Of a stretch of DNA of 64,000 bases, positions 38,001-50,172 are shown in pieces. The notes beneath the pieces were generated by a model. The model was not told the DNA's origin and did no database searches. It was given only the letters and a program-made list of their open reading frames with translations. The number at the start of each line of letters is the position of its first letter. Positions within the stretch are counted from its first letter, which is position 1. The position numbers and the translations under genes were made by a program. Source of the stretch: Panorpa germanica (Eukaryota > Arthropoda > Insecta > Mecoptera > Panorpidae); contig OY783207.1 of assembly GCA_963678705.1 (NCBI GenBank), positions 2,170,001-2,234,000 of the forward strand, written 5' to 3'.

Positions 38001-38882
38001 AATCGAGAAAAGCAATTACAATACAAGATATAAAAGGATTTTGGAAAGTTATATACCTCAGTACTTAATAGAAAAAGACATAAAAAACATAAGAAGGACA
38101 GCAAGGTTTAGATTGGGAAATGAGGAAAAAGGAAACAGATACTGGGAAAGTAGAGAGGAAAGAATGTGTAGAGTGTGCGGAACGGAGGACGAAACACTAT
38201 TCAGCTGTAATATTCTAGAAGAATAATAGAATTATATATTGCGGTGAAACACAAGATAGAGAAGGAGAAGGGAAGGAAGAGAGGATATCAGGACGGACAA
38301 TTGGAAAGAGGAGGAGTGTAGAAAGACAATGAAATGATTTAGTTTGATGTATTATAATTAAGGATGAAAATAAATACAGTAGCGATATCTGGAGCATCCG
38401 CTAGGATGAGTTGAGTTATCAAAAGTATCACAACATTAATTAACAATTTAGGGGCATATTACAAGAATATAGAGCATGTTTCGGTTAGAACCCTTAAAAA
38501 TAAATACATTTAAAGGCCCTTAAAACTTAAAATGTACTGTAATAATTACCTCCGTACAACTCTTCGATATTTTATTTTTCTGACATACTTTCAACTTGTC
38601 ACAAGAACTAAATTGTGTGTGGTACCTGCTATCAAATGATATGTCTTCCGAGCACTCAGTTTTGTTTGCAATAGACTCATTAACGTATAGGCGTATGACG
38701 TCAACACCACATCGAAACGAATATGGATTATAAATATTTACATCCATTATACCAAAACTATTATCGTCTTTAATTTCATGTTCAAAGACTACACTGAATT
38801 TCTTAATATCTTTGGAAGAAGTAAAGTGTATGAAACATAAGCAAGACACAAGCAATATATAAGAAATCTGTTTCATACACAT
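35040..38882 (-). CDS. Interleukin-17-receptor-like protein with SEFIR domain
   Basis: Eight exons join in phase to 560 residues: 38,550-38,882; 37,207-37,376; 36,617-36,782; 36,477-36,548; 36,046-36,193; 35,716-35,975; 35,385-35,650; 35,040-35,307. Every intron is GT-AG; the donor of exon 5 (A/GTAGGA) is the weakest. Residues 1-23 form a signal peptide. The ectodomain (about 24-317) has many cysteines and N-glycosylation sites (N68, N73, N112, N169). One transmembrane helix spans about 318-336. The cytoplasmic part is a SEFIR domain from about 352: the first block IFLLYPRDCEEPIPDI, then an YDIWDSRYF block and WVQHKIAEADFIFYI near 403-417. SEFIR domains bind other SEFIR proteins such as Act1/CIKS in IL-17 signalling, so this is inferred to be a cell-surface cytokine receptor. 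The ligand is unknown. Intron 1 carries a LINE array, and exon 2's acceptor lies at its edge. Confidence 0.82.
37360..38314 (+). mobile_element. Tandem-duplicated LINE fragment in intron 1 of the receptor gene
   Basis: Unit 1 (37,361-37,754, 394 bp), unit 2 (37,755-38,198, 444 bp) and a partial third (38,199 to about 38,314) are head-to-tail and nearly identical except for a ~50-bp deletion in unit 1. Unit 2 holds an open frame (37,897-38,226) with the order Glu/Arg-rich coil, KSNYNTRYKRILESYIPQYL, TARFRLGNEEKGNRYW and MCRVCGTEDETLFSC, which is the end of an R1- or jockey-related reverse transcriptase. The usual His of the C-x2-C...H...C block is not present. Orientation is antisense to the host gene. 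Confidence 0.8.
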
Positions 38883-40701
38883 TTTTATTGAGGGAATTGA
38901 TAAAATTAGTGCGTTTTTATTAAAATGTCAACAAAGAATATAATACGCAACACTACAAATATTTACACTTTCCATAATGAACGAATTAGCGCTTTTAATC
39001 AACACTCTTTCAAATTTATTAACATGAGCGTCCGTAGAAAAGAGCAAAACTGTAAATCACAATGAATATCAAGTGTAAATTCGCCAAAAAACTTCAGGAG
39101 AGAAAAGTATCTAGCGACGTCTATGGACATTGCTTAGATATGTTATCATTAAGGTCAAAACTAGGGTCAATACAGAGTGGTTCATTAAATACCAGTTTTC
39201 AAAACTGAATTTTAATAGTTAACAAACAAGGAAACTTTTTTCTATTTACGTCAGAATTCGCCGTTGCCTAAATACGCTTGCAGTGTGCGATAGGCGTTAA
39301 GAATTAATTGGTAATAGCTATTAAGAACAGAAGCACGTTGGGCAACATAGGGAAATAGGCTCCATAGGGAAAACGGCTAAGTAGGTAACTTTCTCTGTAG
39401 CTCCAACGCGAAATCATTTTAAAATCAGTCGCAATTCTATCTTAAATGACATTTCAGCCCCTTAAATGCCCGTAAAGGTAACAATAACTTGTATTTGTTT
39501 ATAAGTAGTCTCGCTTTTCCTCATTCAGCCATTTATTGTCATTCCATTTTTCGTGAAACAGTCTCCGAAATAGTCTCTTAGCCTTTTATGGAAAAGCTCT
39601 TCATTTTGACATGTTTTTTTACTCTGGTTATTTTCTTGACGAGTCCCAATACGACGTTATACAATGTTCATTTATTTGGGTCCGGTCGGTCTTCCGGTGT
39701 CTTACAAATATGAAGGGTGTCCCAAAATTCACGCAAGAAGTTTGGTAGAAACACTTCGGTTATAAAATAAAAATATACATTTTTATTTATTTATTTGTAT
39801 TAAAAGATATTTTAATACCAAAGATCATTTATCCAAATTATATAAATTAGTATATGATTGTATTAAATTAATTAATTAGATGTTAGGTGAGTTCCGTGAT
39901 ATTTGTGAATTAATTTTTAAATTATTATTATTTTTATTTATAGTTTTACTGTTGTTTGTCAACTATCAATATCTCTAGTGAATTGTCGCTTAATTATTTT
40001 GTGATCTAAGTTGTTATATAATCAACTTAGTAACTAACTACATTCTCTGTGATCCTCAGTACATTTTTTATTGATTCACAAAGTATAATGTACGAAATCA
40101 CGCTGCCTTTTTTTCGCTGGCAACACCTTACCGAAAAATTAAAATCTTGTGTAAATTTTTGTGCCCCCGCGCAAAATTCAATTCTTGCATGAACTTTGGG
40201 ACCCCCTTTACAAGTACATTGATATTTATTTCATGTGTTATTACTACACATCCTGCTGAAATGTCTCCCTTCTGACAAAAGAGTCATTTAAAGGGATGAC
40301 ACTCGACGAATGAATTGTAATTTGAGACAGTTTTGATGTGACAATACAGCTCTATATAAAAATGGCATAACAGCCGTAAAGGGGATCAAGAAAGCAAAAT
40401 AATACTAAGAGGGTTGTTGTTTAGGAGTGCTGGTAGATACCCTGATGTTGATTCTGATGGGAGGGTGAAGTAATCAGGGATTAAAAAGGATTGAAATATC
40501 AGAATTCATTACATCACTAAAATGGAAATAGAAGACTTTGGAAATTATAACCCTGAGAGAAAGATTTAAATATACTATAATAATGTAAGTATTGTACAGT
40601 TCGCAGAAAAAATTTCCTTATTTATACTTCCTATTAAAATCCTAATCCACATAAACCCTGGTATTCCTGATTATGATTTAATGTTTGCTAGATCTTTTAA
40701 C

Positions 40702-40704
<3 letters not shown>
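38883..40704. other. No gene seen; would include the promoter of the receptor gene
   Basis: This lies upstream of the minus-strand receptor gene. I could not identify a TATA box or initiator with confidence. No open frame of note. Confidence 0.4.

Positions 40705-40776
<72 letters not shown>
40705..40776 (+). repeat. (TA)n microsatellite, ~36 units
   Basis: An uninterrupted TA run of about 72 bases. Confidence 0.95.
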
Positions 40777-40783
<7 letters not shown>

Positions 40784-42549
40784 CCTATATCTTAACATAT
40801 TAAAAAACATGTAATTTGAAATAAGTATAAAAGGTCAAATGTTAATATATTTTTCGCGTACCTGACACCTCCGCTCTTGCCCCTATATTGCTTTTCCGCT
40901 TTTTCGTAGCTAACACACATTACTCCAGGAAAGCAGTATAACACAAACAAATGAAATGAAAAGTTGACACACTTCAGGAAAATGTAATTTATTAAAAAAT
41001 CTTTTTCGTGTTTTTTGTTTTTTTTTTCACATAACAGAAAATTTTGTATATGTGCTTTTCACTTATCAGACGCACAGTGGTGGTCCAAGTTTGGTTTTTG
41101 TTAGGTGAATATTTAATAAATATGCATAAATAATTAGTAGGTTCATTCAAGTTTAATTTGTGAAGGTAAGCTTATTATCATGGTGTTTATTTGGGTCTAA
41201 AGATAAAACTTTGCACGAAATATAAATTATATAGATTTTGAATTTGCAATATTATATATTCTTTTGTCTTTTTCGTAATATTTATTTGAGTGCATCAACT
41301 TTCGATAGTTATTAGCACTTGATACAATATATACATTTATAAACATTTACAATACTTAATTTACAACTTATAGACACAAGTATAAGTACTTAATATAAAG
41401 AGATTAAATTAGATTCATAGATAAAGTTAATAATGTTTTTTAGACTGCTTTGAAATATCTGCTTCTATTAGGCAAATTTATCAATTTTTATTTGTATATT
41501 GTAAAATAAATATGTTTATCTAGCCTATATCTATATGTAATCATAACTATTTGTTAAATGTAGAATTTATATATTTAATACTTTCACCAGAAAAAATAAA
41601 AATAAATAAATATTAAATAATGTATTTTTAGCACAACTTCTATAGTCTACAATTATTGCGTTCTATTAGTTCTTTGTTCTTTAACACAAACTGATGTCTG
41701 ATATTTGAGAATTACAGAAATATTTTCTGCTTTGTCTTGTTTTTGCTGACCGCTAATTGGATTAATGGTAAGAGCTCTCTCGTTTTCTGACGTCACTGAA
41801 GTTAACAGACACTTCAAAAATATGTAGTGATTTCAACAAAATTCGCCACCACTCATAACGCCATTCTTTGGTCACTTAGCTTTATTTATATCTGTCTCAA
41901 TCATTTATAGACACGCGCAGTTTGTGCAATATGATTTTTAGCTAGTACCTTCAAATGACATGTGTCAAAATTTCACGACATTTCAACCATTAGTTTAGGA
42001 GCTACAGTGATTTCGTGTGTTCATAAAGCATTGATTTTTAATTAGAAATATGCCGTCAATACATTTGCTTTAATACTATATATTTTTGTACTTACTTAAC
42101 CTAAAAAAATTGCGTATTTTGTAGGTGATTTAAGAGTAATTGTCTCTATTATGTACAGTCCATACATATTCGAACCTGCCGCTAACTTCAGCGGTTATTG
42201 CTCTGTACCTTCATTTTATATTAAGTTATATTCTTGAAGTAAACAAGTTCTTTTTATAGAAAAGCTTCTTGAAAGCTTAGAAATATTGTTAAAGACAAAA
42301 CAACAGATCTTAAAATGTGTAATGTTGTAGCATTATGAAGTAAGCTTTTGTTATAAAGGATGAAGACGTTTTACCAGGAATGTATTTTAAATAGAGAATG
42401 GCGGAGAATGTTTTGATGTTATGAATTACAAACATGTGTAAAATAATGTGCAGTGAGATAGATACACATTAATCAATACGAGTGTCAACGTTGTTCGACA
42501 AGTTCATCTGCATTTTAATTTTGTTTGGTTTGAGTTATCTGAGTACTGA
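40777..42549. other. No gene seen
   Basis: AT-rich, no supported feature. Confidence 0.4.
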
Positions 42550-42661
42550 ATCAAATGAAGTGTACATTTTTACATGTAATTACATACTCAACTCAAATTT
42601 CGTTGTTGTCTCAGTAATGAACAAATATTATACATTCTACGACTTTCTAGTCATTACTTAA

Positions 42662-43174
42662 GGGGGTAAGGTCAAAACGATAAAAAAAAGCATATTTACG
42701 ATAATGTTTTTTGACGACACAGTTAATATATAATTATTTCTATAATTACTACGTGATAAAATGACATTTGAAGAATACATTGTGAAATTTTCATAAATAA
42801 ATATCAAGAAATGAGCCATTGAAAGTGAATCTTCGCAGACGTCTCAAAAAAGTAACATTGCTGTGCCACTCATAACTTATCACTGGATTATATGAAATCG
42901 AAAAACCAAAATGATTTCATTAGTTAATAAGTAAATCAAGTAAATCAAAGTACCGATTTTTCATGAAAATAATCAGAAACTTTGTTATTTTAAAATACGT
43001 TAAAATTAAAAAAAAAACTCGACCTTATTTAAAAGTTTCAAAGTAACACGAAAGCAGACCAGAGAGGTGAAGACTTAAAACTCTATATCTCCGACAGTTT
43101 TACTCCAATCGACTTCAAAATTTTACACAATAAACTTAATATGTTGTACAATAATATAATTAAAAAAAAAAAAG
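42662..43174 (+). repeat. Interspersed repeat family A, copy 5, hairpin deleted
   Basis: It starts GGGGGTAAGGTCAAAACGAT directly after CTTAA and ends ATGTTGTACAATAATATAAT with an A-run. The left hairpin arm and the segment beyond the right arm are deleted, so this copy cannot form the palindrome. About 110 bases upstream (42,550-42,660) match the segment embedded in copy 3. Confidence 0.75.
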
Positions 43175-44995
43175 GTGAAAAGTTGATCGACAAACTTCAA
43201 TACGAATCCTCCAATACCAATCATTATTAATCAATTTCTATAACTAACTAGACTATAAAGCATGTAGTCATATTTAAACTTGACCTAATTATACAAGATA
43301 GTTTGAAATAATCAAGTTTAAATAGCATAATATTAACAAAAGCAAGTCTTTTTAACAAAATGTTATAAATTCCAAGTGTGTGGTCGGTTAGTTCCGAATT
43401 AATCAGCTTTACAATTTGAGGTTGTAGCCGTATGTCGTGGAATCACACACAAACACACACAGCGAAAAGAAAACACAATATGGAAGTAGTCCACAGTCAG
43501 AGTTTTAACACAATTCTGAGTGCTGAGAGTATTGAGAGCAGAAGGAGATTGTCGGAATGCCAAACAGTCTCTAATGGGGCCACCACACACCACATCCCAA
43601 CCCCTGTCTAAGTTAACATGTACACGATTCAGGTAGAGCATGTTGGAGTGTTTGTGCCACCCTGTACAGCAAAGTTTCCGACAGAAAACAGTGATTGAGT
43701 TAAACGAGTACCGCATAGCCTTATCTTGAAGACTGCGATGTTCACAACTAGCTCGAAACATATAAACACACAACTTGGATGTGTGAATACTCGTAGAACG
43801 TGCAGTGCCGTGCAGAACATCTTCACGGGAGGAGCCCAACTCCTACGCAATGTAACACTGCAGTAAGCTACAAGAAATTAACTTGTAGCAAGTTTCTAAA
43901 TAAAGCAAAACTTCTCTTAAATAAAACTATTCCAAATGGAACGAAGTGAAGCCCCGCTCAACTGTTTGGAACAACTATAAACTAATTAATTTAATAATTT
44001 AAGATAACTATACATTAAACTTCTTTATATCCTTATTCAGCATGATAACCCAGATGACTAACTGGCCAATGAAAGATTTGAGAGAAAGAGGTCACTTGCA
44101 ATCAAATTTGGAGTCAAACTAATTAGTTAATAGCCTGTTATTAGTTAATAAGATACGAAATAGATAAATAAGGAAAATATTGCAGATAATTTTTCCAAAA
44201 TGACAGCATTCCGCACAAAATTCATCATCACAGCGGATAAGCTCTATTTGCCTTATGTGAACTTTTATTTATTTTTAATGTTTTTGCCATTTGGTACTAC
44301 AAAAAAAAATTATCCTTATAAAAATAAAAACTAAACTGCTCCGCTTCTCCTGTTACTCTTTTTCCTGTTTCTACTCTGCTATTCCTGCTCTTTCCTCGTT
44401 CCTTTTCTTTATCTCCGCCATCCACCTCTTCCCTTCAATGCCTCCCTTAATAACTGCACAATATTCTTTTCGCTTATTACCTTTCTCTCACATGAAAACT
44501 TAATGTGCTATTTGCCCAGTATCTGTTCCCTTTTTCCTCGTTTCCCTATCTGAATCTGGCAATCCTTCTCATGTTTTTTGTGTCTTTTTCTCTTAAGTAT
44601 TGTGGTATCTTTCTCTCCCAATTTTTTTTGTGTCTTGTGTTGTAGCACTATTTGCCTTATGTGTTCATATGGTATCATCTTGCTCTTTCTAAATTAGAAA
44701 CTAAACTGTCAAAATGTTGTTGAATTGAAATTTAAACAAACGGGTTTACCGATTTTGATCAAATTTAGCACAGTAATTGAGAATAGTGTTATCAACTTAC
44801 GGAAAAAATATTTTTGCATAATATTAATAAATTACAAGTTCCCGTTAGTTCTTAAACACACCTCTAATAACAAATCTTATTAAAATTCTTCCCAAGTTTG
44901 CAAAAGTGTATCTCCGTCACTGGTTATTTGTACATTACTGAAAATCTAAAGAAGTCTCAGCTTAACACTCCCAAATAAAGAAAGAGTCAAGTAGA
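43175..44995. other. No recognisable gene; one 146-codon frame
   Basis: A minus-strand frame at 43,399-43,839 (146 codons) lies in a less AT-rich block. Its translation is Cys- and His-rich without any motif I can name, and a second frame overlaps it, so coding is doubtful. The 44,330-44,640 part is strongly pyrimidine-rich on the plus strand. Confidence 0.35.
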
Positions 44996-45535
44996 ATGAT
45001 GAGGAGTGCGGGAGTGGGTGTGGGGTACGCCTTACAGAGTATCTTGTATATGTGTTGGATAGTGCCGGGTCAGCGGTGGCCAATCCACAACCCCAGGGAG
45101 ATTTCTTCTTCAGCAAATTCTCTCAACCTCCTTATAACTTCAGTAGAAGAGTCCCACGAGGATTCACACCACCGTGCCTGCTACCAGCTAGCATCCATGT
45201 GCTTTGCCACGGATCGCCGGCAACAAACTCCATTAAGAAGAAGCAAGTCGGTCCCCAGACTCTGTCTTGGACTGATTTGTGGGCGGACAGTCAACCTTTA
45301 ACATTTCACCTGGCGGCAGGCGGGAGATCTCACCTCTACTCTCGAATCCTCTTTTTTGTTTCCGTTATCCTCAAGAAACATCGGGAATCGGGATGCTACG
45401 TCTGGGTCTGAGACTGTGTTGTGCAGCTCTGGAATCTCCCGCTTCTAATAAATGTAGTCCTGATAGTCTATATTGCAGAAACATCCTTTTGTCCACCACC
45501 CCTCCCCCCACTACGCTGCTAATTGTATCTTAAAA
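44996..45535 (+). other. GC-richer block with three overlapping frames
   Basis: Frames of 101, 119 and 84 codons overlap in different phases on the plus strand, reflecting low stop-codon density in GC-richer sequence rather than a clear gene. An AATAAA lies at about 45,448. The block could be an LTR or other mobile-element remnant; I could not define ends or a duplication. No protein motif is recognised. Confidence 0.25.
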
Positions 45536-47090
45536 CCTTTGAGATGTTCTGATTGGATGAACACAAACTTGTGAGATTGTTATTTTTCTAGTAGAGAGTT
45601 AACTCTTTGTAAGTAAAGTAATGTAGCATATACCTTATTGAAATTCAAAGTTTCGTATCTAAAACCAAATATATTGAAACACGCGCAAAAACATATTTCT
45701 TTTTTTAAATCTCGTACTTTAATTATACCAGTCATTCTTTTTATAAACATTTAATGATGTCTCATTACATTAACTTTACCGTCTGTGCTATCATTGCACA
45801 TCTGCATCGTCGAATGTTGACGTTTCCATCTTCAAGACGAACTCCGTCCCACACCGCCACCGCTACAATTCCAGTGCCACAGCGAGGATCTCCGTGCATC
45901 AAGTACCTCATTACCGGACTTTCAGCGACTTAATTTGTTCATACGACATGATTACTTCAAAAAGTATATTTAGTTGTTAATTTAAGTTTTTAATTTTTTA
46001 AAACTCTGTTCAAATTATCTCTTATTTATTTATGAGTGATTAGTGAGATAATTTAAACAGCAAACCGGAACCGGAAAGTAAAGCTGACACTATTTTAGCA
46101 TTAAAATTTAATTAAACTAGGACTTAGCTTTAATCACATAATCGTAATATGTTTTTAAAGAAGGAAACGAAAGTCGACATCATTTCCTATGATCTAAAGC
46201 TTTAAGACTCGCGAAAGGACCCATGGATTGTAACAATATTCTGTAAAACATATATAAAAAGGAGCAGGGGTTTTTACGGGTTTTTCCTTATTACATATTA
46301 CACTATTTATTCTCAGAATATCTCTCTACGATCTTGGACATTTAAAATTTGTTTCACATTTGCAAGACTTGTGCTTATTTCTCAATGATTTTTTTAATAG
46401 ATTGCTAAGATATTTTTATAACAAATATGTAGTATATACGTAACATTTACAACTCAATATAAAAAGAAACTATTGATTAGTGAAAGTACAATCAAATACT
46501 GAGAATGAAATAAATTTGGGTTTAACCAAATGTTTGTATTTCAAAACAATATAACTTTTATAACAAAATCTGAGAATTACGGCTTTTCTACTTTATACAA
46601 CTCAAACCTTTTTGGAAAGCGGGTGTAGATGGGAGGGGAGAAGAGAAAGGAAAGCGTAAAACCCGTGCGAAAATGGCCAAAGGGATGATTAATTTAATTT
46701 TATTTTATTAAATACTTTAAACTTGTATAAGTTTCACAAATTTCTATATAAATATCTATATTGATATAAACTTTGAATTGTAAATAATTTCTCTGGGCTT
46801 TTGATTATTTGTAGATGCTACTAGAAGGTACGAATCAAAACAGATTCAAACCTGTTTCAACTTTATAAACTGCTTAGTTAAGGTGTAATCTTCAGAAGTA
46901 CGGTAAAGTGCTTCTATAGCGCGAGGTAGAATTATAATACTCTGCAAACTTTGTGTTGTGTTTGAAAATAGGGGCCTAAATTCCATTATTACGCAAAATA
47001 TTATTGTTTTGTTTTTAGGGATTCGCATGAAACGGTATTCATTTTGGGTAAATACTCAAGAAAAGTCGATGAGTGATGAGATGTTTATAT
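45536..47090. other. No gene seen
   Basis: AT-rich. A ~130-bp GC-richer island at 45,810-45,940 has no clear frame or splice sites. Confidence 0.4.
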
Positions 47091-47850
47091 ATTGTTTAGT
47101 GATTATCGAAGTATCCAATATAAGTTCAAAGAGGTCTAAAAATTAAAGGAGTAATAAATATATTTTTTATATTTTATTTATTATATTAATTGTGTGCTTT
47201 TCGGCTTTACAATCTACATTATTATATTTCTTAATGCATTTCATATAAATTCAAAGTTAAAAACTAAACTTAGACTATTCTAGACTATTACTACTTCGAA
47301 TAGTACTTTCTGTTTCTTCTTTTCTTGATCCTCTCTCTTCATGTCCCCTACTCCTCCTTTATTCACACCGTTTCCTGCTTCTCCTTCCTTATTGCCTGTA
47401 TCTTCATCTATCACCTCTTGCCTTCCTTGTCTCCTCTCGACAAACCCTCTATTATCTTTTCACTATCCTTTCTGCCTTCTCTCTTCGTTTTCACTTCTCC
47501 ACTTATGTCTATTACAGATATAAACGCTCTATCTTTACTATTTCCTCTTGACTCTCTTACTTTACTATTTCTTTTTGACTCTCTTCCTTTACTATGTTAT
47601 TATTGTCTCTATCTCCGTCATCTACCTCTTGTCCTTATCTCCTTTCCGAAAATCCTCTATTTTTCTGGACTGAAGTTTAACTGTTTCCTCGCTACTTCTT
47701 TCTTTCTTCTGCTTCCCTTCACTGCCTCTTTTAGTACTTCCTCTCTCTTCATGTTCCTTATGAAATCCAGCTACGAGCTTATTTATTTTTATATATTTTT
47801 TAGTGATTATCGAAGTATTCAATATAAGTTCAAAGAGGTCTAGAAAATAA
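47091..47850 (+). repeat. Pyrimidine-rich tract bracketed by ~60-bp direct repeats
   Basis: Direct repeats (about 47,091-47,149 and 47,794-47,852, both starting TTAGTGATTATCGAAGTAT) bracket about 640 bases of CT-rich plus-strand sequence. Inside, a ~28-bp unit around TTTACTATTTCCTCTTGACT is repeated about three times near 47,535-47,600. The 172-codon frame at 47,325-47,843 is mostly Ser/Leu/Phe/Pro and follows from the composition. On the minus strand the same DNA gives Arg/Glu/Lys-rich residues, like the low-complexity part of LINE ORFs. Confidence 0.6.
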
Positions 47851-48439
47851 AAGAGTAAGAAATTGTAAAAGAAAGTTTTATTCATAATTGATGCATTTGT
47901 AAATATATAATTTATATAACATATCCAAAAATAGTGTTTAGTTAGTTCACTTTATCACACATAATTATATAAGTCAACACTTTTCCTCTCCATTTTCATA
48001 TTCTCCCATTTGTTGGTGGTCTAACAACTAGGTCACATTTGGGTGTTAGCCAACGCCAGACACATATGCAACTTCTTACACTTGTTGCTTTTCGAAACGA
48101 GCTCGGGATTTTAACAGCTCCAGTAAATATTATAACAAAAGACATTTAAATTAAACTATTCTGTTGGTGACATTCTGGGATATTGATGGCCTGGTTCAAC
48201 ATGTTCAGTGCAACCGTGATCTTCATCTTTGTCATTTGGCTCCCCCATCTAACTTTCGAATATTGTCTTACTCATGGTATACTACTTTAGACTAGTGGAA
48301 AAATGTGAAGAATTAACGGAAAAGCTTACTTTACTGATTTTGAGTGCCCTGTTTCCAATTATTTTATCTACAAGTTTGATTTGGGTGTTTATCTTTAAAG
48401 AAATTGCAATATTTATAGTTTTTAGATTTTCAGTTCAGT

Positions 48440-49060
48440 GTTTTAATTTACAGTGGTGTAGCTCAATATCTATAGGACATACAAAAAAATGTTGTAGGCA
48501 CAAAATGTAGGAAATATAGTCCTCTATCAGATTGATAATGACTATTTTTATCTTAAGAATCACTGGTAAGAAGATATGGTACAGAAAACGTTTTTAGTCG
48601 TCATTTTTTAAGATGAATGCCTAAACCATCAAAATTAAGACTTTTAAACTAAATATGTTCGTAATCAGCATACGCAAATTACTGCAAATGAAGCCAGACG
48701 TATTCTTCATCTCAGTTCTGTCCACGTAACGTCATACAAGCGGTAAATAGGGTAATTCTCTGAAGTTTAACATTGAGAAAGCACGTTTTTTCATTGGGAA
48801 AATGTCAAGTGATGAAGAAGATGTGATTATAGCATACGCTTTTATTAAAAGTCGACGAATCAGGCGTAGAATGTATTGGCTTCATCCATACATCGAAAAG
48901 AACATTAACCGCAGATTGTTTGTTGCTACAAGAGAGTTATCAAAGGATGATTCAGTATTTTAATCAGTATAACGAATGACAGACTGCTAAGCCCGTCGTT
49001 TTTAAAAGAATATTACGTCTATCCGTCGTGCAGTACACTAGAGCTCCGTGAACAGTATGT
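48440..49060 (+). mobile_element. PIF/Harbinger-like element fragment, copy 2
   Basis: The frame from the ATG at 48,802 encodes MSSDEEDVIIAYAF, then RRIRRRMYWLHPYIEKNI, and ends at a TAA at 48,961-48,963 where copy 1 (24.4 kb, opposite strand) reads on. A further ~90 bases past the stop still align with copy 1. Upstream, the block TCCTCTATCAGATTGAT is shared. It is a dead, 3'-truncated relative. Confidence 0.6.
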
Positions 49061-50158
49061 CTTAGTCAGACAAGTTTATTTACCAACTTTTCCGCCAATT
49101 TGTCGCACTAAATAATTTACAAACACATTTCTCCATAGTTGTGCCTGGATCTTTACTTTAAAACACATTCTTGCGCTGGACTAGAATTCTCTGCAGAGAC
49201 ATTTTTATCGCCATATCTCACTTTGTCTGTAATTCGTTTGTTTTGTCCCACACTTAGAGCTGTTGTCCTCTGAAACCGTTATTCACTCATGGAATCGCCT
49301 ATAATTCTTACCCCGTGAAATTAAACTGCCACAAGCAGTCGGCTTCTATCGCCCTCTATCCGTGGGCAAAACGACTTGAGGTGAGTGGCGCCCAACACAT
49401 ATATCTCTTGGATCACATGTAATGGATACGGGTGGGGGTCAAAGTGGAAAGAGTACAATTGTGTTGTGTTGAAAATGAGAAAAAGTAGTTTGGTTTTTGT
49501 TACATTTTATTTATAATGTATAACGTTTCCCTCGAGAGACTTGCAATGTGTACGGCTGTAATTATTTTATTTGGATCTGATGATAAACCACGGCGGCACT
49601 TTATATGCCGCATTACGTCATAAAGAATAGCGCAGAGCGTTGAAATGTTACACATGTGAACTACTTACTTTATAATAACACTTTATGTTCCTAGACGCTC
49701 TTAAAAATTGACAGATGTTTTGTGACAAACAGTCAAATATTGGAAGATTGACATGGCAAGTTTCCTGCTACACTGTGGAACGAATGATTTATTTATTTTA
49801 TTAATTTGTTGATATTATTGACACTGACACTATTAAACAAAAACTTTCAAGTAAATATAGAAACTTTCAAGTATAAAACCTTCCTTTCTTGGACGTTTCG
49901 TGCAGCAGTGCATGATATGTGGATCAAGTGTGTGGTGGGGGTGGAAAAATCCCTTTTGACGCTAATCAAAAGACCGAACGTTGAACACATGTCATTAGAC
50001 ACACTTAGTTCCAGCATGCGTCCAACCATCAGTGTCATATTCCATTGTTTTGAAAATTACAAAAGTAGCATCACTAAAACCACTATATTTCATAAACTAA
50101 TCGAAATGTTATGAAATTTTAATATATATCGTCTCAAGGTTGGTACTATCTAAAAATC
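49061..50158. other. No gene seen
   Basis: Frames at 49,806-50,114 (plus) and 49,847-50,038 (minus) overlap antisense and have no features. Confidence 0.4.
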
Positions 50159-50172
50159 ATATGGATTTGTCA

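Noticed and set aside
43399..43839. 146-codon minus-strand open frame
   Set aside because: Cys-rich but without any recognisable family; another frame overlaps it. Left as unassigned.
47325..47843. 172-codon plus-strand open frame
   Set aside because: It is a by-product of a CT-rich tract (Ser, Leu, Phe, Pro) with no motif.
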